Origin: Cyclobacteriaceae bacterium
Lineage (GTDB): Bacteria > Bacteroidota > Bacteroidia > Cytophagales > Cyclobacteriaceae
Reading direction: 5' to 3'
DNA: 64,000 nt
NCBI GenBank assembly: GCA_016787755.1
Contig: JAEUUA010000021.1
Coordinates: 1-64,000, forward strand
Shown here: one piece after another, positions 54,470 to 62,731 of the stretch
Layout: each line of letters starts with the position of its first letter
How positions within the stretch are numbered: the first letter of the stretch is position 1
Program-made: the position numbers and the translations under genes
The notes under the pieces: generated by a model
Databases searched by the model: none
The model's input: only the letters and a program-made list of their open reading frames with translations
Told to the model about the DNA's origin: nothing

Positions 54470-54864
54470 CGATCAATTGAAAGGGGATTTTCCAACCTTT
54501 TAAATGTATTCTCAATCTCCTCAATAAGTAACTTCGGTTCAAATGGTTTTATCAGATAATTGCTTGCTCCGAGGTCCAGGCATCGTTTACGTTGTTCAGG
54601 TTCGTCAGATGCCGATAAAATAATTACTGGAATATCCCTTAATATTCCACTGGAGCGAACATTTTCCAACAACTCAATGCCGTCTAAAGACGGCATCCGA
54701 ACATCTGAAATAATTAGGTTAGGGAGGTTACCTTCCGATATCCATGAGAGCGCTTCCAATCCGTTTCTCATGATAATGGGATCGTATTTACCTGTCAAAA
54801 TCTTCTCTAAAAGCCAGCAAAGAGGCTCATCGTCCTCTATTACCAATACCTTTTTCATATCCAT
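54466..54864 (-). CDS. Single-domain response regulator (CheY-like)
   Basis: 132 aa with only a receiver domain. Acidic pocket EDDE near the N-terminus, phospho-acceptor Asp in IISDVRMPSLDGIELL, Ser in ILSASDE and Lys in YLIKPFEP, so all receiver residues are present. There is no output domain. It is the first gene of the glycan operon and is coupled by ATGA to the pseudo-receiver sugar transferase. Inference: it may control the start of glycan synthesis by direct contact with the sugar transferase or a GT. No histidine kinase gene is in the window. ATG at 54858 is an alternative start. Confidence 0.92.
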   Translation of the reverse strand: MDMKKVLVIEDDEPLCWLLEKILTGKYDPIIMRNGLEALSWISEGNLPNLIISDVRMPSLDGIELLENVRSSGILRDIPVIILSASDEPEQRKRCLDLGASNYLIKPFEPKLLIEEIENTFKRLENPLSIDR

Positions 54865-55399
54865 TAGATTAAAGCCTAAAACCCTCCAAACCTTCTAAAT
54901 CAACTTATAAAATGAAAGTGATTCGTACCTAATTGCAAGTATAGCCATATTGTTGGAGTTCAAATGGCTTTAAATACAACCGGATAGGCAACTTAGTCAA
55001 TTGTTTTTTTTAGTCCAATGATTTGGATCACAATTTCAATGCAATCCATTGCTTAACTCTTTACAACCTTCACACCAGTCTCATTGAGAATTTTTTTTTC
55101 TGATATCTTAACTGGCTGTTATTAACTTAGTAAAAGTAAGGATCAGGCCTGCCAGCGCGTTACATAACTTCTAAATTTTGTTGTAACCATCACTGATTTG
55201 ATCGAAAAATAAGTTTGGGGAAAAGATAGTAAAGATCCAATATTATTAACTTATAAGCAACTCTCTAACTTTGAAACATTTTAATAATTACCTGTTTAAA
55301 AAACTTCCCAACCACTGACCGAATTCTGTATTTTCGATTAGACAAATCAGTACACAAATTTTATGACTTCGGCTTTACACTAAATAATAATATTCACCA
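54865..55399. other. 535-bp divergent intergenic region
   Basis: Lies between the minus-strand response-regulator operon and the plus-strand DUF3857 gene, so it should contain both promoters. Two plus-strand TAnnTTTG matches occur (55210-55217, 55266-55273), but neither has a TTTG at 17-23 bp upstream. No ORF, clear hairpin or repeat was recognised. Confidence 0.45.
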
Positions 55400-57370
55400 A
55401 TGAAACTAAGATTCTTAATTTTCATGCTTGTTTGCAGTTCAAGCTATGTATATGCTCAATATGTGAACGGGTTTCCGTATGGAAAAATAACCTATGAGGA
55501 GTTTACCAAAAGGTTAATCAATCAGGACACAAGTGCTTCTGCCATCATTTTAAATGAATTTGGCGAAGCTTATATTGATGATGATGGCGAAAATAATTTA
55601 CTACTCGAGTATCATGTGAAGATTAAGATCGTAAGCAAGCAGGGATTGGATAAGGCAAACTTTGAAATTCCCTTGCGCAAGAGCGAGCGCAGTAAGGAAA
55701 CTATTCGGTCAATTGAAGGCATCACCTACAACCTTGTTAATAATTCCATAACCACAACAAGATTTGATACGAAGCAGGTTTTTACGACTAACCTTCATCA
55801 ATATCAGGATGTTTATAAGTTTACGATGCCAGCCGCTGCAGTAGGAAGTATAATTGAAGTTCGATATACACTTGAGTCTCCTTTTATCTTCAATTTTTGG
55901 CCATGGAAGTTTCAATCAGATATCCCAAAACTGAAAAGTGAATTCTGGGCTCGTATCCCGGGTAACTACATTTACAACATGTCATTGCAGGGTTTCCTTA
56001 AATTACATATGAATGAATCTGCATTGATTAAAGATTGCTTTACCCCCGGAGCTAACAAAGCCGACTGTGCGCTTTATAAATACAGTATGATTGATGTTCC
56101 AGCATTCGTAGATGAAGACTACATGACGGCAAGGAGTAATTTTATTTCCGGGATCAATTTCGAATTATCGGAGATAAAGCATTTCGATGGAAGAATTGTA
56201 AAGTATACTAGAACCTGGCGTGATGTTGATAAGGAATTAAATACCGATGAGAACTTTGGTATTCAGATACGCAAGGGTAAGAATATTTGGGCTGATAAGA
56301 TTGCGGGAATATCAAAAACGGAAAGTGATCCTCTAAAAAAAGCATTATCGATTTATGAAATGATTCGTGATTGGTTTGTATGGAATGGTACTTATGGAAA
56401 GTATACGGATGAGGGTCTGAAAAAAGCCTTCGAATCCCGTAAGGGAAATATTGGAGATATCAATTTGTCTTTGGTTGCTGCTTTGCAGGAAGCGGGCCTT
56501 TCAGCTCACCCCGTGATATTAGCTACCCGTCAGGTAGGGTTGCCTAATCAATTGTATCCGGTTATTTCAGATTTTAATTATGTGATTGTGAGCGTTGATA
56601 TACTGGGCGAAAAATATTTATTAGATGCTTCAGATCATTTTTTACCTTTTGGATTGCTGCCCGAGCGTTGCTTAAATGGGAGCGGAAGAATCATCAGTAA
56701 AACAGAAGCAGAAAGCGGGTGGGTTGATATTAAGCCACGAGAAAAGAAAAAGCAACAGATTACATTAACGATTTCTTTCAATGGGAATAAATTTAAAGGC
56801 GATTTGTTGATTGTTTCATCTGGATATGAAGCCTATAACAAACGCAAGGCAATTAATTCAGAAGAAAGTATAGAGGTATATAAAAATAAGATGCAGCAAA
56901 ATTCTCATAGTTTTCAGATAGTTAGTTACAGCCTTGAGAATTTTAACGATCTCTCAAAGCCTTTAATGGAAAAGGTAGAAGTGGAGTCTTTATTGGATTC
57001 ATCCAACCCAAATATTTTATACCTAAATCCTTTTTTTATTGAACGGTGGGAACACAATCCATTTAAAGCGACCCAAAGATTATACCCTGTTGATTTTGGA
57101 GCCCCTATGGAATCAACCTTTATATTGAATTTAGATTACCCGGATTCATATTTCGTAGATGAAATGCCTTCAAGTGCAGCCATGGCTCTTCCACAAAATG
57201 GCGGTAAGTTCCTTGTGAATATTACTAACCCGGAAAATAAGATTTTGATGACAAGTATTATCAATCTTTCAAAAGTTGTTTATACCTCGAATGAATATCA
57301 TGCATTAAAGGAGCTATTCAACAGAATTGTAAATATTCAACAATCTCAAATAGTACTTAAGAAGAAGTAA
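55400..57370 (+). CDS. DUF3857 protein with transglutaminase-like fold lacking catalytic residues
   Basis: 656 aa; signal peptide to about YVYAQ. Residues ~45-230 match the DUF3857 domain (AIILNEFGEAYIDDD, YHVKIKIVSKQGLD, the YKFTMPAAAVGSIIEVRY segment). Residues ~300-430 correspond to the transglutaminase-like region, but the site normally holding Cys reads GNIGDINLSL and the His site reads FNYVIV; the Asp-like LLDASD is kept. It is therefore probably not an active transglutaminase or protease. The C-terminal part is beta-rich. Such proteins are common in Bacteroidota and thought to be periplasmic; function unknown. Apparently monocistronic. Confidence 0.82.
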   Translation: MKLRFLIFMLVCSSSYVYAQYVNGFPYGKITYEEFTKRLINQDTSASAIILNEFGEAYIDDDGENNLLLEYHVKIKIVSKQGLDKANFEIPLRKSERSKETIRSIEGITYNLVNNSITTTRFDTKQVFTTNLHQYQDVYKFTMPAAAVGSIIEVRYTLESPFIFNFWPWKFQSDIPKLKSEFWARIPGNYIYNMSLQGFLKLHMNESALIKDCFTPGANKADCALYKYSMIDVPAFVDEDYMTARSNFISGINFELSEIKHFDGRIVKYTRTWRDVDKELNTDENFGIQIRKGKNIWADKIAGISKTESDPLKKALSIYEMIRDWFVWNGTYGKYTDEGLKKAFESRKGNIGDINLSLVAALQEAGLSAHPVILATRQVGLPNQLYPVISDFNYVIVSVDILGEKYLLDASDHFLPFGLLPERCLNGSGRIISKTEAESGWVDIKPREKKKQQITLTISFNGNKFKGDLLIVSSGYEAYNKRKAINSEESIEVYKNKMQQNSHSFQIVSYSLENFNDLSKPLMEKVEVESLLDSSNPNILYLNPFFIERWEHNPFKATQRLYPVDFGAPMESTFILNLDYPDSYFVDEMPSSAAMALPQNGGKFLVNITNPENKILMTSIINLSKVVYTSNEYHALKELFNRIVNIQQSQIVLKKK

Positions 57371-57487
57371 TTCTTTACATTAATCTTCAAAATGGAGTTC
57401 TGAACGGCTTTATCGACCGGTAATCTTATTTCAATTCTGTTTAACTGGCATATCGTTTAGCTTAGCTTTTTAATTAACGTCTGTCCT

Positions 57488-58099
57488 ATGAAAATTCTAT
57501 TCTATCTGATTCTAACTGCGTTTGTAAGTCAAACCTTTGCACAATCAGCAGCCAAAGCCATAGAAGATCCTAACCTGGATTTGAAAGAACGGTATCAGGT
57601 TATGAAGGAAAACTCACAAACCTATGGAGAATATAAAGTAATTAAGGAATTTATTTTAGATGGTTTTTGGAAATTAAATGGGGACTCCATTGCCAAGCAG
57701 CGTGCTTTGCTTAAAGAATCGAATAGTCAAATAGCTGCGTTAAAAACTGAGCTGCTTAGCACTCAAAATGATTTGAAAGCACAGCAGGCTTCAGTAGCGG
57801 AGATTGTTTTTGATAGCAAACATATTTCGGTAATCGGCATTCCATTCAAAAAAGGTATTTTCTTGATAATAACCGCACTTGCTATAGCTGGTTTGGCTCT
57901 GTCTGTTGTGTTTGCCTTTACCAAAATGAAAATTGTTAATGCAGGTATGAAGGAGAAAGCCCTAATCGTACATACTATTACTCAGGAGTTTGAAGAATAC
58001 AAACATAAGGCACTTGATAAACAAACTAAATTATCGCGCGAACTTCAGAACGAACGCAACAAACTTTTGGACATGCGCAGCCAGAAAAATGTAGGTTAG
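57488..58099 (+). CDS. Bacteroidota envelope protein with coiled coils and one membrane helix
   Basis: 203 aa; signal peptide to about FAQS, segment YQVMKENSQTYGEYKVIKEF, a coiled coil (~75-115), one membrane helix (~125-150, IFLIITALAIAGLALSVVFAF) and a second coiled coil on the far side (SRELQNERNKLLDM). This layout matches a Bacteroidota family often labelled tRNA (guanine-N1)-methyltransferase in databases; no methyltransferase motif is seen here, so that label should not be used. Function unknown. The stop overlaps the convergent NTF2-like gene by 4 bp. Confidence 0.75.
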   Translation: MKILFYLILTAFVSQTFAQSAAKAIEDPNLDLKERYQVMKENSQTYGEYKVIKEFILDGFWKLNGDSIAKQRALLKESNSQIAALKTELLSTQNDLKAQQASVAEIVFDSKHISVIGIPFKKGIFLIITALAIAGLALSVVFAFTKMKIVNAGMKEKALIVHTITQEFEEYKHKALDKQTKLSRELQNERNKLLDMRSQKNVG

Positions 58100-58521
58100 A
58101 TTTTTGTCGCCTGCCGCGAAACTAACTTCCATTGTTTTTTGTATTTTATGTACACTTCAGTGTAAAGGAGGCGAACATTAAATTCAGATTGATCGGGCAT
58201 TAATCCTTTATAGATTCCCTTACCCATTACCACAGCACTTTGATTGAAAAGGGAAACGGTTGATTCCTCAACAAGCACGGAAGAATAGTCGGATTTACCA
58301 GATTTAAGATCATCCACAACTTCTTGTTTGGTTTGAATCCAACCATTGGAGTGTATATAAGTTAACTGATCATGCATCAGCCAATTTAAAGAATCATAAT
58401 TTTTGTTAATCAACCATTCAAACTTTTTTTTATGGAGTTGATTGACTGCTTCGGCTTCTTTCGATTGACTGAATGAGTTAATTGAAATAAAAACGAGAGT
58501 TATTAGGATTATCTTTTTCAT
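58096..58521 (-). CDS. NTF2-like (DUF4440) secreted protein
   Basis: 141 aa; signal peptide to about NSFSQ. The mature part has the SnoaL/DUF4440 pattern: N-terminal helix EAVNQLHKKKFEWLI, then NLMHD-like SLNWLMHDQLTYIHSNG, TKQEVVDDLKSG, and strands ending KKQWKLVSRQAT. This cone-shaped fold serves many enzymes and binding proteins; no catalytic set can be assigned. It lies 56 bp downstream of the GH16 gene and may be co-transcribed with it. Confidence 0.82.
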   Translation of the reverse strand: MKKIILITLVFISINSFSQSKEAEAVNQLHKKKFEWLINKNYDSLNWLMHDQLTYIHSNGWIQTKQEVVDDLKSGKSDYSSVLVEESTVSLFNQSAVVMGKGIYKGLMPDQSEFNVRLLYTEVYIKYKKQWKLVSRQATKI

Positions 58522-58577
58522 GCTTATTATTAGTTGAAATGATAAATGAGTAGTGACTTTGTTTTAAAGTAAAAGCG

Positions 58578-59360
58578 TTATTGATAAACCCGCACATAAT
58601 CCACTTCCATTCGCTGAGGCCAGATCGAATCATCTATGCCTTCCTTTCCGCCCCAGTTGCCGCCTACCGCCAGGTTTAAGATTAGATGAAAGCGCTGATC
58701 AAATGGCCAACCTCTAAAATCATCGTTGGGATCGCGTGCAACGGTATGATACAAGGTATCATCAATATAGAAGTCCATTTTATTTTCACGCCAATCAATG
58801 GCATACACATGAAACGTATCCATGGCATCTTGTACGGTTAGCTTTCCTTCTTTTTGAGTTCCTTTTAGATGGTTATAAGATTCTGTATGAATAGTTCCAT
58901 GAACTACACCAGGGTCATATCCAACATGTTCCATAATATCAATCTCACCACTCACAGGCCAACCGCCATATTTCCAATCGGTCGATAACATCCAGATAGC
59001 AGGCCACGTGCCCTTGCCTTTAGGTAGTCTGGCCTTTACTTCAATGCGGCCATAGAGCCAATCTCCCTTTCCTTTGCTAACCATGCGGGTAGATGTATAC
59101 GCTTTTCCACCCAACGAATCCTTATGGGCCTCTATAATTAGTAAATCATTCTCAACGCGAACATTTTTTAAATCCTTGGTATAGTATTCGGCTTCATTGT
59201 TTCCCCAGCCACATACATTGGGGCAGCCATCACCCAAATCATAATTCCATTTAGTAGAATCCGGTGAACCCACGTAATTAAATTCATCTGACCATATCGG
59301 CTTTTTCTCGCAAGCTGAAAAAAGGATAATCAGGATAGATGCTGTAAACAGATATTTCAT
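58578..59360 (-). CDS. GH16 family endo-beta-glucanase/laminarinase lipoprotein
   Basis: 260 aa with a lipobox LFSAC (lipidated Cys17), so it is membrane-anchored. GH16 hallmarks: WSDEFNY at the N-terminus, YGRIEVKARLPKGKGTWPAIWML, the catalytic GEIDIMEHVG with Glu139 nucleophile, Asp141 and Glu144 acid/base, HVYAIDWRENKMDFYIDD and LILNLAVGGNW. The extra Met in EIDIME marks the laminarinase-type branch. Full length for a single-domain enzyme. Likely cleaves beta-1,3 or mixed-linkage glucans. Divergent from the ECF sigma gene. Confidence 0.95.
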   Translation of the reverse strand: MKYLFTASILIILFSACEKKPIWSDEFNYVGSPDSTKWNYDLGDGCPNVCGWGNNEAEYYTKDLKNVRVENDLLIIEAHKDSLGGKAYTSTRMVSKGKGDWLYGRIEVKARLPKGKGTWPAIWMLSTDWKYGGWPVSGEIDIMEHVGYDPGVVHGTIHTESYNHLKGTQKEGKLTVQDAMDTFHVYAIDWRENKMDFYIDDTLYHTVARDPNDDFRGWPFDQRFHLILNLAVGGNWGGKEGIDDSIWPQRMEVDYVRVYQ

Positions 59361-59434
59361 ATTCTTCTTTTTTATAAAATTAGAATAAATCCTGTAACCA
59401 ATTTTGGTATCTTAAGTTTCCCTGTTAATAACCA

Positions 59435-59995
59435 TTGGATTTGGAAGCGCTTTCGGACAATGCATTGATGATGAAGGTCAAGGAGGATGACCTGGGCAAA
59501 ATGAGCCTGCTTTTTGACCGCTATAAAAGACCGTTGTATGGTTTTTTCTATGGCCTCAATAAAGAGCAGGAACTTAGTGAAGATCTTGTTCAAAACACCT
59601 TCTTGAGGATTCTCAAATATCGCCACCTCTTTCACGGAGAGGGCGATTTTCGGGCCTGGATGTTTCACATTGCGCGTAATGTGAACAACGACCATCACCG
59701 AAAGAAGCGGGTTAAAGCAACGGAAGATTTAGACAACTGGCAGGAACGGATTGGTCATCATGAAAACCAATCTAACGAGATGCAACACAACGAAGAGCAC
59801 AACATGCTTTCCATGGCCATGGATCGACTGCCGGAAGATAAACGAGAGGTTCTTTTGCTTAGCAAGTTTGAGGAGAAAAAGTATAGTGAGATTGGTGAAG
59901 TGCTTGGTTGCACAGAAGGAGCCGTGAAAGTAAAAGTATTTAGAGCGCTGCAAGAGTTAAAGGTTATTTATAAACAGTTAGAGAAGAGTCATTGA
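59435..59995 (+). CDS. ECF-type RNA polymerase sigma factor
   Basis: 186 aa from a TTG start at 59435, which keeps the family N-terminus MDLEALSDNALMMKVKEDD; the first ATG (59468) would cut off part of region 2. Region 2 has LLFDRYKRPLYGFFY, DLVQNTFLR and FRAWMFHIARNV; region 4 has LPEDKREVLLLSKFEEKKYSEIGEVLG and TEGAVKVKVFRAL. It leads a probable operon with a membrane regulator and two DUF4097 proteins, and is likely autoregulated and controlled by the next gene product. Confidence 0.93.
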   Translation: MDLEALSDNALMMKVKEDDLGKMSLLFDRYKRPLYGFFYGLNKEQELSEDLVQNTFLRILKYRHLFHGEGDFRAWMFHIARNVNNDHHRKKRVKATEDLDNWQERIGHHENQSNEMQHNEEHNMLSMAMDRLPEDKREVLLLSKFEEKKYSEIGEVLGCTEGAVKVKVFRALQELKVIYKQLEKSH

Positions 59996-60025
59996 GCCGG
60001 ATCATGGAAATTAAATTGAGATAAA

Positions 60026-60805
60026 ATGGAAAAGACACAGATTGAGGAGTTGGTAGCAAAATATAACGAAGGAGTGGCAGACCCAAAGGAAATCAAGTGG
60101 ATTGAGCAGTTGATTGAATCGGGTGAAATTGACCTTACTCAGCTGCGCGAACTGTCTGGCCTTGATGAGCAGATCCAAAAAATGGAAGTGCTGTCTCCTT
60201 CTCTAAACTTAGATGATCGGTTTTATGCGGCTCTGGCAAATGAAGAGAAGCAGATCAAAAAAGGAACTTCCTTCTCAATGCCATCGCTGAGTTTTCTTTT
60301 ACCCCGTTTAGCGATGGCTGCTGCTTTAATTCTGTCAGGTTTTGGTGTTGGATATTTTCTGCAATCACCGGCTCAAAAAAGTGAAGTGAGTGAATTATCG
60401 CAAGAGGTGAATGACCTTAAAGAGATGATGATGCTTTCCCTTTTGGAAAAGGAATCGGCAACCCAGCGATTGAAAGCGGTGAGTCTTACTTCTGAGATGA
60501 GTCAGGCAAGCGAAAAAGTAACCAATGCGTTGTTTGTGGCGCTCAATCAGGACGATAATGTAAATGTGCGGCTGGCTGCGCTTGAAGCATTGAAGCCTTA
60601 TGTGGGTAAGAGTTCGGTGCGGATGAAACTGATTGAATCAATAGAGGCGCAGTATTCACCCTTAGTGCAGATAGCGTTGGCTGAGTTGATGGTTTCTATT
60701 CATGAGAAAAAATCCGTGAATGCATTGAGACAATTGCTTGAGAATGAATCCATGCCAAAGGAAGTGAAAACAAAAATATCGGAGAGTATCGATGTATTAA
60801 TCTAA
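60026..60805 (+). CDS. Membrane protein with HEAT-like C-terminus, probable anti-sigma factor
   Basis: 259 aa; the N-terminal cytosolic part (EELVAKYNEGVADPKEIKWIEQ) resembles the start of anti-sigma domains, followed by one membrane helix (~92-112), a coiled coil and a helical-repeat region (VNVRLAALEALKPYVG, YSPLVQIALAELMVS, SVNALRQLLENE) of HEAT type. No Zn-binding HxxxCxxC is present. It lies 30 bp after the sigma gene, the usual place of an anti-sigma factor. Assignment rests on context and topology. Confidence 0.7.
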   Translation: MEKTQIEELVAKYNEGVADPKEIKWIEQLIESGEIDLTQLRELSGLDEQIQKMEVLSPSLNLDDRFYAALANEEKQIKKGTSFSMPSLSFLLPRLAMAAALILSGFGVGYFLQSPAQKSEVSELSQEVNDLKEMMMLSLLEKESATQRLKAVSLTSEMSQASEKVTNALFVALNQDDNVNVRLAALEALKPYVGKSSVRMKLIESIEAQYSPLVQIALAELMVSIHEKKSVNALRQLLENESMPKEVKTKISESIDVLI

Positions 60806-60832
60806 TCCCGAAAGGGAAGTAAAAAAATAATA

Positions 60833-61720
60833 ATGAAATCAATCCTAATAAGCTTGACATTCTGTATCCAATCGGTTGCTTTTGCACAGACGTTTACTGA
60901 GAAGATTAACAAAGATCTAGGTTTTGAAAAGAAAGGCGCAAATGCCCTGATGGTGGCCAATATTAATGGCTCTATAAAAATAACCGGGTACGATGGCGAC
61001 AATGTATTAGTTGAAGTTACCCGCACGGTTAAAGCTAATACGGAAGAGAGGCTTGAAAAGGGAAAAAGTGAAATCCAACTGGGAGTTATGGATCTGGCCG
61101 ATACATTAATTCTTTTTACAGAAGGACTCTGTAGCAACTTTGGTCGCTCTGGTAAAAACAGAAACTGGAACCATACCCAAAATGGTTGGGGATATCAATG
61201 GATTGACGGTCAAAAAAGTTGTAATGAGTTATGTGACTACGCATTCGATTATGTTATTCGTGTGCCCCGTACTACCAACTTAATAATCAGTACTGTAAAC
61301 AACGGTAATATTGAAGTCCAAAACATGCTGGGTAGTGTAAAGACCAACAATGTGAACGGTAGCATTAAACTTGAAGGAGTGGAGCGCGAAACATTTGCTC
61401 ACACCATCAATGGTAATGTGGACATCACCTACACAAAAAACCCGGAGAAGCCTTGTCGTTATTACACCTTAAATGGTGATATCAATGCCTGGTTTCAAAA
61501 AGGGCTTGCAGCTGATTTAAGTTTTGAAAGTTTTAATGGTGATTTTTTTACAAACGTAGCACGCCTTGAATCACTACCGGTTAAAGTTGAAAAGAAACAA
61601 ACAGATAAGGGAATTAAGTATAAAGTAAATGGGAATCGATTTAAAATTGGCAACGGAGGTGTGCAACTTGATTTCGAGACCTTCAATGGAAATGTTTATT
61701 TAAAAGAAAAGACAAACTAA
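60833..61720 (+). CDS. DUF4097-like secreted beta-repeat protein
   Basis: 295 aa; signal peptide to about AFAQT. The mature protein has the short beta-helix repeats of the DUF4097 (putative adhesin) family: ANINGSIKITGYDGDNVLVEV, NNGNIEVQNMLGSV, NNVNGSIKLEGV, HTINGNVDITY, FETFNGNVYL. An insertion with several Cys (CSNFGRSGKN, SCNELCDYAF) is unusual. Probably co-transcribed with the sigma/anti-sigma pair; the next gene is 7 bp away and related. Confidence 0.82.
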   Translation: MKSILISLTFCIQSVAFAQTFTEKINKDLGFEKKGANALMVANINGSIKITGYDGDNVLVEVTRTVKANTEERLEKGKSEIQLGVMDLADTLILFTEGLCSNFGRSGKNRNWNHTQNGWGYQWIDGQKSCNELCDYAFDYVIRVPRTTNLIISTVNNGNIEVQNMLGSVKTNNVNGSIKLEGVERETFAHTINGNVDITYTKNPEKPCRYYTLNGDINAWFQKGLAADLSFESFNGDFFTNVARLESLPVKVEKKQTDKGIKYKVNGNRFKIGNGGVQLDFETFNGNVYLKEKTN

Positions 61721-61727
61721 GAACACG

Positions 61728-62528
61728 ATGAAAAAGTTAATAGCAATAGGAATATTTATTAGTATGGCGACTGTCCTGGCAGCACAAGACTCAGGCGAAT
61801 TTGCGGTGCCACTCAGCGATCCCGCTAAGCGTGGAAAGTTGAAAGCCGAATTGAAGTTTGGATCAATCACCATACGAGGTACAGCGCGCAAGGACGTGTT
61901 GGTGAAGTATGCTGCTCAGGGGGGAAATGAAAAAAGTAAAAAACCCGCCCCAGACGGCCTCACCCGGGTAGGTGGGGGTACCCTTGATTTGGAGGTATCA
62001 GAAAATGGGAATAATGTGAAGGTGGAATCCGGTTCTTGGAATACGCGCCTGAACCTTGTGATTGAAGTTCCTTCTGGATTTGATTTGAAAGTAAGCACCT
62101 ACAATTCGGGTGACATTCTGATTGAAAACATTCAGGGTGAACTGGAGATAGAAAGTTACAATGGGAAGATTGATGCGAGTCAGGTTTCAGGATCAATGGT
62201 GGCGAGCACATACAATGGCCCAATAACGGTAACCTTTGATAAAGTAAAAGAAGGTGCACCGATGTCATACTCAACGTACAATGGTAATGTGGACTTAACA
62301 TTTCCGGCCACGACAAAAGCATCCTTCAAAATGAAGACAGAGCGTGGAGAAATATTAAGCGGCTTCGATATGAAAATGATCACTACCAACCCGGTGCGTA
62401 AAGAAGACACAAAAACGGGTACGTACAAAGTTGTTGTTGATAAATGGGTACAAGGTGAAGTAAATGGAGGTGGAGCTGAAATTTCGATGCGCAATTATAA
62501 TGGTAATATCATTATAAGAAAGAAGTAG
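61728..62528 (+). CDS. DUF4097 family beta-strand repeat protein
   Basis: 266 aa; signal peptide to about LAAQ. Same repeat pattern as its neighbour (LKFGSITIRGTARKDVLV, YNSGDILIENIQGELEIESYNG, STYNGPITVTF, STYNGNVDLTF, NYNGNIII). The pair looks like an old tandem duplication. Likely periplasmic or outer-membrane surface; function unknown, possibly an envelope stress output of the sigma factor. A strong terminator follows at 62545. Confidence 0.87.
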   Translation: MKKLIAIGIFISMATVLAAQDSGEFAVPLSDPAKRGKLKAELKFGSITIRGTARKDVLVKYAAQGGNEKSKKPAPDGLTRVGGGTLDLEVSENGNNVKVESGSWNTRLNLVIEVPSGFDLKVSTYNSGDILIENIQGELEIESYNGKIDASQVSGSMVASTYNGPITVTFDKVKEGAPMSYSTYNGNVDLTFPATTKASFKMKTERGEILSGFDMKMITTNPVRKEDTKTGTYKVVVDKWVQGEVNGGGAEISMRNYNGNIIIRKK

Positions 62529-62544
62529 AGCCTTCTAACTGAAA

Positions 62545-62587
62545 ATGGCTTCAAAGACCATGTTGGTTTTTGAAGTCATTTTTTTTT
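62545..62587 (+). terminator. Strong Rho-independent terminator of the sigma-factor operon
   Basis: A 15-bp stem (62545-62559 with 62565-62579, two G:T wobbles), 5-base loop ATGTT and an immediate T-run. It starts 17 bp after the stop of the last DUF4097 gene and ends the plus-strand operon before the convergent tRNA gene. Confidence 0.9.
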
Positions 62588-62599
62588 GTGTTGTGGTTG

Positions 62600-62672
62600 A
62601 GCGGGAAACGAGGCTCGAACTCGCGACCCTCAGCTTGGGAAGCTGATGCTCTACCAACTGAGCTACTCCCGC
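62600..62672 (-). tRNA. tRNA-Gly (anticodon CCC)
   Basis: Reverse complement folds as a cloverleaf: acceptor GCGGGAG/TTCCCGC, D-arm GCTC...GAGC, anticodon stem TCAGC/GCTGA with loop TTCCCAA (anticodon CCC, reads GGG), variable GGGTC, T-arm with TTCGAGC. The discriminator base is T, as expected for glycine. 73 nt without an encoded CCA. Confidence 0.95.
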
Positions 62673-62731
62673 TTTTCGATAAATGTACTTACTCAATGTA
62701 TAATTACAAATTGTTATGACTTATTTCCGTT

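Noticed and set aside
55210..55273. Two TAnnTTTG motifs considered as promoters of the DUF3857 gene
   Set aside because: Neither has the TTTG element at the expected distance, and such short matches are expected by chance in AT-rich DNA; mentioned only in the region note.
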